Source of the DNA: Betaproteobacteria bacterium
GTDB lineage: Bacteria > Pseudomonadota > Gammaproteobacteria > Burkholderiales > Burkholderiaceae_C
Direction: 5' to 3'
Assembly: GCA_009923345.1 (NCBI GenBank)
Contig: RFTR01000108.1
Span: forward strand, 1 to 6,852
Length of the DNA stretch: 6,852 bases
A program made the translations under genes and the position numbers. Below the pieces are notes generated by a model that made no database searches, was not told the DNA's origin, and was given only the letters and a program-made list of their open reading frames with translations. Below are positions 1 through 6,054 of this stretch, one piece after another. How positions within the stretch are numbered: position 1 is the first letter of the stretch; each line of letters opens with the position of its first letter.

Positions 1-270
1 ACCAGTGCGGGGAGGACGTGGCTCCATGGGACGTGCCTCGTTGACTACTAGGCTACGGCCACCCAAAGGTGCGCCGTTCATGCCTTCGATAGCAGCAAGG
101 GCTTCGGCATCGCTGCCCATTTCGACGAAACCAAAACCTTTGGAGCGACCTGTATCGCGCTCCATCATGACTTTGGCGCTGGTGACAGCACCGAACTGTC
201 CAAAAGACTGTTCAAGATCGCTGTCGCGTACAGAATACGGCAGGTTGCCGACGTACAGTTTGTTGCCCAT
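1..270 (-). CDS. RRM-domain RNA-binding protein (N-terminal part, runs off left edge)
   Basis: This reading frame enters from the left edge; 90 codons are visible and no stop is reached. The protein starts MGNKLYVGNLPYSV and is a single RNA-recognition motif: an RNP-2-like strand LYVGNL at residues 5-10 and an RNP-1 octamer KGFGFVEM at about 44-51, followed by the helix with EALAAIEGMNG and the last strand GRSLVVNEARP. After about residue 80 the sequence becomes Pro/Arg-rich (EPRPPRTG), the start of the basic, low-complexity tail usual in small bacterial RRM proteins. In this family the domain binds single-stranded RNA in the cytoplasm, and some members, such as cyanobacterial Rbp proteins, are cold-induced; the function here is inferred from the domain only. 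The start is fixed by ATG at 270-268 with an AAGGAG Shine-Dalgarno sequence at 284-279, eight bases upstream. That site lies inside an inverted repeat (275-313). Confidence 0.93.
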   Translation of the reverse strand, partial: MGNKLYVGNLPYSVRDSDLEQSFGQFGAVTSAKVMMERDTGRSKGFGFVEMGSDAEALAAIEGMNGAPLGGRSLVVNEARPMEPRPPRTG

Positions 271-274
271 GAAA

Positions 275-313
275 GGGACTCCTTAAAACACAATAAAAAA
301 GCGATGGAGTCCC
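275..313 (-). promoter_or_regulatory. Leader hairpin that buries the Shine-Dalgarno of the RRM gene
   Basis: In the transcript of the RRM gene, GGGACUCC (313-306) can pair perfectly over 8 bp with GGAGUCCC (282-275). The 23-nt loop between them (305-283) is U-rich and contains a run of six U. The GGAG core of the AAGGAG Shine-Dalgarno (284-279) lies in the 3' arm, and the AUG follows the stem by four bases. A folded stem should therefore block ribosome binding. The repeat is seen directly; control of translation by temperature, by the RRM protein itself or by another factor is inference. Confidence 0.55.
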
Positions 314-429
314 GAACCGAAACTAACCTATCACCAAACAAGCAGTCGTTTCTTATTACAAAAACACTGCGCGCCCATTATGGAACACATGTTGAAAAAA
401 AACACAAGAGTTTTCATGTAATTCCCCAC

Positions 430-459
430 AAAAAAGGCTTGGTTTTGTAAATTTAGCCT
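430..459 (-). terminator. Possible weak intrinsic terminator after amt
   Basis: Read on the minus strand, 54 bases past the amt stop codon, AGGCT (459-455) and AGCCT (439-435) can pair across a 15-base loop, directly followed by a run of six T (435-430, sharing its first T with the stem). The stem is short (5 bp) and the loop long, so this is at best a weak terminator. The rest of the 271-512 gap is AT-rich and holds no convincing gene. Confidence 0.35.
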
Positions 460-512
460 GATTTATCGTGGAAATGATGATTTTATTGATTGTCTTAACA
501 GCCGGCTTGGCT

Positions 513-1715
513 TTACCAGCTTGCTTCGCGCTCTGGTGTGGCACTGATTTTGTGGATGGCTAGATCTGCACCTTCGTATTCGTCTTCTTGACTCATCCGC
601 AAACCCGTTGTGATTTTCAACACACCGTAAATGAGAAAGCCCGCAGCACACGCCCACGTTGCGCCCATTAAGGTGCCCACTAATTGCGCGGTCAGGTTGA
701 CGCCGCCTATGCCGCCAAAGGCTTCCGTCCCAAAAACGCCCGCAGCAATACCGCCCCATGTGCCGCATAAGCCATGTAATGGCCACACGCCTAGGACGTC
801 GTCGATGCGCCATTTGTTTTGGGTCAGGGTGAACATGCCAACAAAGATGGCGCCAGCGACTGCGCCGACCACCAAGGCGCCCATGGGGTGCATGACGTCG
901 GAGCCTGCGCAGACTGCGACTAAGCCGGCCAAGGGACCGTTGTGGACAAAGCCGGGGTCGTTCTTGCCTAAGACCAAAGCAACCAAGGTGCCGCCGACCA
1001 TGGCCATGAGTGAATTGAGCGCTACTAAGCCGGAGATTTTGTCCAAGGTTTGTGCGCTCATCACGTTAAAGCCGAACCAGCCAACGATGAGAATCCATGC
1101 ACCCAAGGCTAAGAATGGAATGCTCGAGGGAGGGTGAGCAGAGATGGCGCCGTCTTTGCGGTAGCGGTTGCTCCTAGCGCCTAGCAAAAGAACGGCAGGT
1201 AAAGCCAACCAGCCGCCAACAGCGTGCACTACGACAGAACCTGCAAAGTCGTGGAACTCGTCGCCGGTTAAAGACTTGATCCACACCTGAAAGCCGAAAT
1301 GCTGGTTCCAGGCAATGCCTTCAAAGAAGGGATAGACAAACCCAACGATGACGGCAGTTGCAATGAGCTGGGGCCAAAACTTGGCGCGCTCGGCAATGCC
1401 GCCCGAAATAATGGCGGGGATGGCTGCGGCAAATGTGAGCAAGAAAAAGAATTTGACTAACTCATAGCCATTTTTATCAGCCAAGGTTTGCGCGCCCACC
1501 ATGAAGCTGGCGCCATATGCCACGCCATATCCGACCATAAAATAAGCCAGCGTGGACATGCAAAAGTCCACCAAGATTTTGACTAGCGCATTGACTTGGT
1601 TTTTTTTACGAACAGTGCCGAGTTCTAAAAAGGCAAAACCTGCGTGCATGGCGAGAACCATCACAGCGCCTAGCAAAATAAATAGTGCATCGGCGCCCTG
1701 TTTTTGTGCGTCCAT
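513..1715 (-). CDS. amt: Ammonium transporter, Amt/MEP/Rh family
   Basis: A 400-residue inner-membrane channel protein for ammonium uptake, full length for the family. Hydrophobic segments run through most of the chain (about 11 predicted by eye). Recognisable features are the early FAFLELGTVRKKNQVN segment (28-42), ISGGIAERAKF (103-113), DFAGSVVVHAVGG with Asp156 and the first pore His164, GWFGFNVMSA (212-221), and PLHGLCGTWGG with the second pore His314. These match E. coli AmtB Asp160, His168 and His318 with a constant offset of four. The cytosolic tail GLRMSQEDEYEGADL (371-385) resembles the tail through which PII/GlnK proteins control Amt channels. There is no obvious extra cleavable signal peptide, unlike E. 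coli AmtB: the chain enters its first membrane helix at about residue 10. The start is ATG 1715-1713 with AAGGGA at 1727-1722. No glnK gene adjoins it in this window. Regulation by nitrogen status is expected from the family, not shown. Confidence 0.96.
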   Translation of the reverse strand: MDAQKQGADALFILLGAVMVLAMHAGFAFLELGTVRKKNQVNALVKILVDFCMSTLAYFMVGYGVAYGASFMVGAQTLADKNGYELVKFFFLLTFAAAIPAIISGGIAERAKFWPQLIATAVIVGFVYPFFEGIAWNQHFGFQVWIKSLTGDEFHDFAGSVVVHAVGGWLALPAVLLLGARSNRYRKDGAISAHPPSSIPFLALGAWILIVGWFGFNVMSAQTLDKISGLVALNSLMAMVGGTLVALVLGKNDPGFVHNGPLAGLVAVCAGSDVMHPMGALVVGAVAGAIFVGMFTLTQNKWRIDDVLGVWPLHGLCGTWGGIAAGVFGTEAFGGIGGVNLTAQLVGTLMGATWACAAGFLIYGVLKITTGLRMSQEDEYEGADLAIHKISATPEREASW

Positions 1716-1743
1716 CGTGAATCCCTTGGATATATGATTATTA

Positions 1744-1782
1744 TTGGTGCTGTATTTGAGTCAAAACCCAAAAAAGCACCAA
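1744..1782. repeat. Nested inverted repeat upstream of amt
   Basis: TTGGTGCT (1744-1751) and AGCACCAA (1775-1782) are perfect 8-bp reverse complements separated by 23 bases. Inside the spacer sits a second dyad, TTTGA-G-TCAAA (1755-1765). The outer arms lie 29-71 bases upstream of the amt start codon and end 17 bases short of its ribosome binding site. Each arm resembles a GCACC/GGTGC half-site of the nitrogen regulator NtrC, but they are arranged outward and far apart rather than in the usual close inward pair. The repeat could act as an operator or as a leader hairpin. Confidence 0.45.
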
Positions 1783-1787
1783 AATAA

Positions 1788-1803
1788 AGCAAGAAACACA
1801 CCC
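1788..1803 (-). promoter_or_regulatory. Weak sigma-54-like element upstream of amt
   Basis: On the minus strand the 16 bases GGGTGTGTTTCTTGCT keep the GG and GC doublets ten bases apart and a perfect TTGCT -12 element, as in sigma-54 promoters. The -24 side (GGGTGTG against TGGCACG) is poor. Amt genes are often controlled by sigma-54 and NtrC in proteobacteria, which is the only other reason to list it. Confidence 0.2.
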
Positions 1804-1828
1804 AAAGTGCGGTTTGTCGATTAGCGCG

Positions 1829-1857
1829 TGTATATTCTGCTGAGATCGAATAACCAA
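1829..1857 (-). promoter_or_regulatory. Candidate sigma-70 promoter for amt
   Basis: On the minus strand a -35-like TTGGTT (1857-1852) is followed after 17 bases by a -10-like TATACA (1834-1829). Transcription would begin near 1822, leaving a leader of about 107 bases that contains the nested inverted repeat at 1744-1782. The spacing is ideal; the hexamers match consensus at three and four of six positions. Confidence 0.35.
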
Positions 1858-1861
1858 TTAG

Positions 1862-1882
1862 AGGCTTGGGACCGGAAAGCCT
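1862..1882 (-). terminator. Hairpin downstream of gapA, possible transcript end
   Basis: On the minus strand AGGCTT (1882-1877) pairs with AAGCCT (1867-1862) across a nine-base loop, 14 bases past the gapA stop codon. The bases that follow (CTAATTGG) are not a proper T-run, so an intrinsic terminator is not established. It could instead stabilise the 3' end of the tkt-gapA message or work with the hairpin at 1888-1907. Confidence 0.3.
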
Positions 1883-1887
1883 TCGAG

Positions 1888-1907
1888 ATATCAAATTACT
1901 TTGATAT
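1888..1907 (-). other. Tetraloop hairpin enclosing the gapA stop codon
   Basis: ATATCAAA and TTTGATAT are perfect 8-bp reverse complements (1888-1895 and 1900-1907) with a four-base loop. In the gapA transcript the loop reads GUAA, a GNRA-type tetraloop, and its last three bases are the UAA stop codon. The stem is AT-rich and no T-run follows. The structure is seen in the sequence; any role in mRNA stability, termination or processing is inference. Confidence 0.5.
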
Positions 1908-2894
1908 GACGCGCACCATCTCCAAGCATTTGTTGGAGTAGCCCCACTCGTTGTCATACCAGCTCACCACTTTGACGAAAGTGGTGTCGAGCGCGATACC
2001 GGCATCTGCGTCAAACACGCTGGTGCAAGGCTCGCCACGGAAATCGGTGGCGACGACTTTGTCTTCGGTGTAGCCCAAGATGCCTTTCAATGCGCCTTCG
2101 CTTTGTGCTTTCATTTCAGCGCAAATCTCGGCGTAGCTTGCGGGGCTGTTTAACTCCACAGTCAGGTCGACCACGGACACATCAGACGTAGGGACGCGGA
2201 AAGACATGCCGGTGAGTTTTTTGTTCAAAGCAGGAATCACCACGCCTACAGCTTTGGCGGCACCCGTGCTGGAAGGAATGATGTTTTCCAAAATACCGCG
2301 TCCACCGCGCCAATCTTTGTTGCTAGGGCCGTCAACGGTTTTTTGGGTGGCAGTGGCTGCGTGCACGGTGGTCATCAGGCCACGCTTGATACCCCATTTG
2401 TCATTCAACACTTTGGCAACGGGGGCTAAGCAGTTGGTGGTGCAAGACGCGTTAGAGATGATGGCCTCACCTTTGTAAGTGGCGTGGTTCACGCCGAACA
2501 CAAACATGGGCGTGTCGTCTTTAGAAGGCGCAGACATCAACACTTTTTTAGCGCCTGCTGCCAAGTGTTTTTCGGCGCTGGCTTTGTCTAAAAACAAACC
2601 GGTGGCTTCGACCACGATGTCAGCGCCAACAGCGTTCCACTTCAAGGCTGCAGGGTCGCGCTCTTGGGTGAGACGGATTTTCTTGCCATTGACGATCAAG
2701 GTATTGCCGTCGACGGCGATATCGCCCTTGAAGCGGCCATGCACGCTGTCGTACTTGAGCATGTACGCCAAGTAGTCGGGTTCTAACAAGTCGTTAATGC
2801 CCACCACCTCGATGTCAGAAAAGTTTTGCGCCGCTGCGCGAAACACCATACGGCCAATCCGTCCAAAGCCGTTAATACCAATCTTGATGGTCAT
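1896..2894 (-). CDS. gapA: Glyceraldehyde-3-phosphate dehydrogenase, type I, NAD-type
   Basis: A 332-residue cytoplasmic enzyme, the usual length. It oxidises and phosphorylates glyceraldehyde-3-phosphate to 1,3-bisphosphoglycerate and is reversible in gluconeogenesis. The N-terminal Rossmann fold begins IGINGFGRIGR (5-15), and Asp35 in GIND is the residue expected for NAD rather than NADP preference. The catalytic site is SNASCTTNC with Cys151, and His178 in TTVHAATATQ is the partner base. Further family blocks are GPSNKDWRGGR (189-199), PSSTGAAKAVG (207-217) and the C-terminal SWYDNEWGYS (311-320). The start is ATG 2894-2892 with AAGGA at 2905-2901. It lies 25 bases after the tkt stop on the same strand, so the two are probably co-transcribed, and transketolase feeds it substrate. 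The gene ends inside a hairpin (1888-1907). All key residues are present. Confidence 0.97.
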   Translation of the reverse strand: MTIKIGINGFGRIGRMVFRAAAQNFSDIEVVGINDLLEPDYLAYMLKYDSVHGRFKGDIAVDGNTLIVNGKKIRLTQERDPAALKWNAVGADIVVEATGLFLDKASAEKHLAAGAKKVLMSAPSKDDTPMFVFGVNHATYKGEAIISNASCTTNCLAPVAKVLNDKWGIKRGLMTTVHAATATQKTVDGPSNKDWRGGRGILENIIPSSTGAAKAVGVVIPALNKKLTGMSFRVPTSDVSVVDLTVELNSPASYAEICAEMKAQSEGALKGILGYTEDKVVATDFRGEPCTSVFDADAGIALDTTFVKVVSWYDNEWGYSNKCLEMVRVISK

Positions 2895-2919
2895 GCAATT
2901 TCCTTAAAGTTAAAATAAA

Positions 2920-5019
2920 TTACTTAGCAAGCACTTTTTGAACGGTATCCGCCACGTTCTCAGGCGTAAAGCCGAAGTGTTTGAATAGCACGCCCGCAGG
3001 GGCCGACTCGCCGTAAGTGTCGATGCCGACAACAGCCGAGACGCCGTATTTCCACCAGCCGTCGGTGGAGCCCATTTCAACTGCCACGCGGGGCAGACCT
3101 TTGGGCAAAACGGCCGATTTGTAAGCCACGCTTTGGCGATCGAATGTGGTGGTGCTGGGCATGGACACCACGCGCACCGCAATCTTGCGTTCGGCCAAGA
3201 GGGCTTGCGCCTTGAGGGCAAGTTGCACTTCAGAGCCTGTGGCAACAATGACCGCTTGCGCAGACTTATTGATGCCTACTTCGCTGGGCTCTGCCAGCAC
3301 ATAGGCGCCTTTGTTGATGGCGTCCAGGCCCGAAAACTCGCCTGCGGCCTGCGTATTGGCGCTCGTGCGCGCTTCACCTTTGGGTAAATAAGGCAGGTTT
3401 TGACGACTCAACAACAAGGCCGTGGGCTTGTGTTGGTTTTGTAAAGCCACTGCCCACGCAACGGTGGTTTCTGCAGTGTCAGCAGGGCGCCAAACGTCGA
3501 GGTTTGGAATCAAGCGTAATGACGCAGCATGCTCAATCGACTGGTGGGTCGGGCCGTCTTCGCCCAAGCCAATCGAGTCGTGGGTGAAAACATGGATGAC
3601 GCGTTGCTTCATCAAAGCCGCCATGCGGATCGCGTTGCGCGAGTAGTCACTGAAGGTCAGGAAGGTGCCGCCATAAGGAATGAATCCGCCATGCAGGGCG
3701 ACACCATTCATGATGGCAGCCATGCCAAATTCGCGCACGCCGTAGTTGATGTGACGGCCGGTGGTGTCATCGGGTGTGCTGTGGCCGTCTGCACTGGGGT
3801 AGGTGACTACATCACCCGCTAGATCAACGCGAAAGCTTGGTGTGCTCTTGGTATTAGTGAGGTTTGAGCCGGTTAGGTCTGCGCTGCCACCCAACAACTC
3901 TGGCAATGCGGCGGTGAAGGCTTCGAGCGCCAATTGGCTGGCCTTGCGGCTCGCAACGGTTTCGGCTTTGGTGTGTGCATCGATGACGGCGTCCACCACG
4001 GTTTGCGCGAAGTGCTTGGGCAGATCACCGGCCATGCGGCGTTGGTATTCCTTGGCCAAAGCGGGATGCGCGCTTTCATAAGCGGCAAACAAACGGTTCC
4101 AATCTGCCTCGTCTAGTTGACCACGGGCGATTGCGCTCCAGTCGGCATAGACGTCTTGGGGAATTTCAAAGGGCGGTAAGTCCCAGTCGATGGCCGCGCG
4201 GGTGAGTGCAATTTCTTCTACGCCCAATGGCTCGCCGTGGGCCTTGGCGGTGTTGGCGCGGTTAGGGCTGCCTTTGCCGATGCTGGTTTTGCAAACGATG
4301 AGCGTGGGCTTGTCGGCGCTGTACTTGGCTTTTGCAATCGCTTGACTCACACCTGCAACGTCATGGCCGTTGACGGCGTCGATCACATTCCATCCGTAGG
4401 CTTTGAAACGTTCGGGCGTGTTGTCGATAAACCAAGGCGCGACTTTGCCGTCGATAGAAATGCCGTTGTCGTCGTAGAGCGCGATCAGTTTGTTGAGCTT
4501 CCAGGCACCGGCGAGGGCACAGGCTTCGTGGCTGATGCCTTCCATCAAACAACCATCGCCCATGAAGACATAGGTATGGTGGTTGACGATGGCATGGCCG
4601 TCGCGGTTGAACTGCGCGGCCAGAAGCTTTTCAGACAAAGCCATGCCCACAGCGTTGGCCAAGCCTTGGCCGAGAGGGCCAGTGGTGGTTTCTACACCGG
4701 GAGTCACACCTACCTCAGGATGGCCTGCCGTCTTGCTGTGCAACTGGCGGAAGTTCTTTAACTCCTGCATGGGTAAGTTGTAGCCTGTCAAATGCAAGAG
4801 TGCGTAAATCAACATGGAGCCGTGGCCGTTGGACAGCACGAAGCGATCACGGTTACTCCAATGTGGGTTGCTGGGGTTGTGGTGCAAATGCTCGCCCCAC
4901 AAAGCGACGGCGATATCGGCCATGCCCATGGGCGCGCCGGGATGTCCTGAGTTGGCTTGTTGAACAGCGTCCATTGCCAAAGCGCGAATTGCGCTGGCCA
5001 TCCGTGGGTGATTTGCCAT
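2920..5019 (-). CDS. tkt: Transketolase
   Basis: A 699-residue thiamine-diphosphate enzyme that moves two-carbon ketol units between sugar phosphates in the pentose phosphate pathway and yields glyceraldehyde-3-phosphate and fructose-6-phosphate. The order of domains is intact. The N-terminal cofactor domain has NSGHPGAPMG (His26), LSNGHGSML (His66), TGPLGQG (113-119), and the cofactor/metal motif from GDG (154-156) to DDN (183-185). His263 lies in AHGEPLG. The pyrimidine-binding domain has DLTGSN (381-386), YGVREFGM with catalytic Glu430, and FTHDSIGLGEDGPTHQ (478-493, His480). The C-terminal domain follows, from about residue 560 to 699. The start is ATG 5019-5017; its only Shine-Dalgarno candidate is AGGA at 5032-5029, nine bases away. 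The next Met (residue 7) would still leave the fold intact. It is first in a probable tkt-gapA operon and divergent from the murU-like gene. Confidence 0.97.
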   Translation of the reverse strand: MANHPRMASAIRALAMDAVQQANSGHPGAPMGMADIAVALWGEHLHHNPSNPHWSNRDRFVLSNGHGSMLIYALLHLTGYNLPMQELKNFRQLHSKTAGHPEVGVTPGVETTTGPLGQGLANAVGMALSEKLLAAQFNRDGHAIVNHHTYVFMGDGCLMEGISHEACALAGAWKLNKLIALYDDNGISIDGKVAPWFIDNTPERFKAYGWNVIDAVNGHDVAGVSQAIAKAKYSADKPTLIVCKTSIGKGSPNRANTAKAHGEPLGVEEIALTRAAIDWDLPPFEIPQDVYADWSAIARGQLDEADWNRLFAAYESAHPALAKEYQRRMAGDLPKHFAQTVVDAVIDAHTKAETVASRKASQLALEAFTAALPELLGGSADLTGSNLTNTKSTPSFRVDLAGDVVTYPSADGHSTPDDTTGRHINYGVREFGMAAIMNGVALHGGFIPYGGTFLTFSDYSRNAIRMAALMKQRVIHVFTHDSIGLGEDGPTHQSIEHAASLRLIPNLDVWRPADTAETTVAWAVALQNQHKPTALLLSRQNLPYLPKGEARTSANTQAAGEFSGLDAINKGAYVLAEPSEVGINKSAQAVIVATGSEVQLALKAQALLAERKIAVRVVSMPSTTTFDRQSVAYKSAVLPKGLPRVAVEMGSTDGWWKYGVSAVVGIDTYGESAPAGVLFKHFGFTPENVADTVQKVLAK

Positions 5020-5051
5020 GTCAGGGCGTCCTGGGAAAGTAGAAACCCTAG

Positions 5052-5057
5052 ATTTTA
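5052..5057 (-). promoter_or_regulatory. Candidate -10 box for tkt
   Basis: On the minus strand TAAAAT (5057-5052) matches five of six bases of the -10 consensus and would start transcription near 5045, about 25 bases before the tkt ATG. The region 16-18 bases upstream (CTAGAG/TAGAGC) is not a good -35 box, which would fit a promoter needing an activator. It overlaps the left arm of the dyad at 5056-5083. Confidence 0.3.
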
Positions 5058-5083
5058 GCTAGCGAGGCAAGAAGCTCTAGCTA
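5056..5083. repeat. Dyad in the divergent tkt/murU promoter region
   Basis: TAGCTAG (5056-5062) and CTAGCTA (5077-5083) are perfect 7-bp reverse complements separated by 14 bases, placing their centres 21 bases apart, about two helical turns. The dyad occupies the middle of the only 75 bp between tkt and the murU-like gene and overlaps the candidate -10 boxes of both. This position and spacing fit a dimeric regulator site; no particular regulator is recognised. Confidence 0.4.
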
Positions 5084-5087
5084 CACT
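5082..5087 (+). promoter_or_regulatory. Candidate -10 box for the murU-like gene
   Basis: TACACT matches four of six bases of the -10 consensus and is placed so that transcription would start at about 5094-5095, on the GTG itself, giving a leaderless or nearly leaderless message for that start, or an 18-base leader for ATG 5113. No matching -35 box is seen 16-18 bases upstream. The call is weak. Confidence 0.2.
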
Positions 5088-5094
5088 GGGCTCT

Positions 5095-5958
5095 GTGAAC
5101 CCCTCGCGCACCATGCCAGCCACCCCTTCACGCCCTGCCACCGCCATGTTGTTAGCCGCTGGCCGAGGCGAACGCATGCGCCCTTTGAGCGACCACACGC
5201 CCAAGCCCATGCTGCCCGTGAAAGGCAAACCTTTGATGCAATGGGCGGTGGAGTCTATGCAGCGCGCGGGAGTGCAGGACTTGGTGGTCAATACGGCTTG
5301 GTTGGGGGAGCAGATAACTAAGCATTTTGGAAGTTATTTTGATGGCGCCCAACAGGTGAAACCGTCAGAAAACAAGCCTATGCAAATGCACTACTCGCAA
5401 GAGGGCAAAGACTTTGGAGGGGCATTGGAAACCGCCGGCGGTATTATTCGCGCACTTCCTATGTTGGCCGATGTTTTTTGGGTAGCCGCAGGCGATGTCT
5501 GGATGCCCGATTTTTCTTTTGCCCGCGAAGCGTATGCAAGCTTTGCAGCGTCCAAACAGCTGGCACATATTTGGTTAGTACCCAACCCCGTCCACAACCC
5601 GCGCGGCGACTTTGGCATCGTGTTTGACACCACGGGCCATACAGATGGTTTTGCGCAGAGCGCCACCAGTCCTTGCGAAGTGCCGGCGCCAAACCACGGT
5701 CTAGCGCTAAATCTTCCAAACAACAACGCCGCCCCACGCTGGACCTTCAGCACCGTAGCCTTGTACAAACAAGCATTTTTCCAATCTGCTTGGTGTGACA
5801 TTCCAGCCGGCAACCCAGATGGCGTAAAAGCCCCCTTAGCACCCATGTTGCGCGCCGCTATGGACCATGGCTTGGTCGGCGCAACTTTGTACGAACAAGC
5901 ATGGAGTGATGTCGGTACACCCGAGAGGTTGGCTGAAATCAACAACGCGGCTTTTTAA
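5095..5958 (+). CDS. murU: MurU-like sugar-1-phosphate nucleotidyltransferase
   Basis: A 287-residue cytoplasmic protein of the NTP_transferase fold. Motifs in order: nucleotide-binding LAAGRGERMRPL (20-31), the conserved KPMLPV (37-42), VVNTAWLGEQI (64-74), ETAGGIIRALP (112-122), AAGDVW with a likely metal-binding Asp134, PRWTFSTVALY (214-224), and SDVGTPERL (271-279, Asp272). The NxAWLG, ETGGGI-like and GDVW blocks fit MurU, which makes UDP-MurNAc from MurNAc-1-phosphate in peptidoglycan recycling, better than glucose- or mannose-1-phosphate enzymes. It is longer than the roughly 220-residue Pseudomonas MurU, with extra sequence near 83-100 and 178-213 and 17 residues before the family's usual first Met. 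The start is uncertain: GTG 5095 has no good Shine-Dalgarno, and neither do ATG 5113 or ATG 5146, of which 5146 fits the family start best. The kinase AmgK, its usual partner, is not adjacent. The substrate assignment is moderately sure. Confidence 0.85.
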   Translation: MNPSRTMPATPSRPATAMLLAAGRGERMRPLSDHTPKPMLPVKGKPLMQWAVESMQRAGVQDLVVNTAWLGEQITKHFGSYFDGAQQVKPSENKPMQMHYSQEGKDFGGALETAGGIIRALPMLADVFWVAAGDVWMPDFSFAREAYASFAASKQLAHIWLVPNPVHNPRGDFGIVFDTTGHTDGFAQSATSPCEVPAPNHGLALNLPNNNAAPRWTFSTVALYKQAFFQSAWCDIPAGNPDGVKAPLAPMLRAAMDHGLVGATLYEQAWSDVGTPERLAEINNAAF

Positions 5959-5987
5959 ATTAGAGATAGCTCGTTAAATTAGAGATA
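5955..5987. repeat. 14-bp direct repeat at the murU stop codon
   Basis: TTAAATTAGAGATA occurs exactly twice, at 5955-5968 and 5974-5987, a period of 19 bases. The first copy contains the TAA stop codon of the murU-like gene. The repeats open the 134-base gap (5959-6092) before pepP. They could be paired regulator sites or a replication-slippage duplication; nothing in the sequence decides between these. Confidence 0.6.
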
Positions 5988-6019
5988 AAGTGAAATAAAA
6001 AACGCGACTTCGATTAATG

Positions 6020-6054
6020 AAAGCGCTGCTTCGCTTTAAGACTCGTTTTAAAGC
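6020..6054 (+). promoter_or_regulatory. Two mutually exclusive hairpins upstream of pepP
   Basis: AAAGCG (6020-6025) pairs with CGCTTT (6032-6037) across six bases. GCTTTAA (6033-6039) also pairs perfectly with TTAAAGC (6048-6054) across eight bases. The two hairpins share 6033-6037, so only one can form at a time. The second arm ends 38 bases before the pepP ATG. No T-run follows either hairpin, so this is not a classical attenuator; whether it is transcribed in the pepP message is unknown. Confidence 0.35.

Noticed and set aside
377..407. Promoter for the RRM gene: -10-like CATAAT at 382-377 with TTGTGT at 407-402
   Set aside because: The -10 is good but the spacer is 19 bases and the -35 matches only three of six bases; not strong enough to annotate, though a start near 370 would include the leader hairpin.
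387..419. Imperfect inverted repeat ACATG-TT-GAAAA / TTTTCATGT
   Set aside because: AT-rich, has a two-base bulge and a 12-base loop, and no clear relation to a gene end or start.
631..1137. 168-codon open frame on the plus strand
   Set aside because: Lies wholly antisense to the well-supported amt gene and has a Pro/Thr/Lys-rich composition typical of a mirrored membrane-protein frame; no ribosome binding site or family resemblance.
4237..4761. 174-codon open frame on the plus strand
   Set aside because: Antisense to the conserved cofactor domain of transketolase; no recognisable domain.
5391..5945. 184-codon open frame on the minus strand
   Set aside because: Antisense to the murU-like gene, whose motifs run intact through this stretch; no domain recognised in the antisense product.
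5985..6037. Minus-strand hairpin plus T-run (6003-5997) as a terminator
   Set aside because: No minus-strand gene lies upstream of it, and the possible stem next to the T-run is only about three base pairs.
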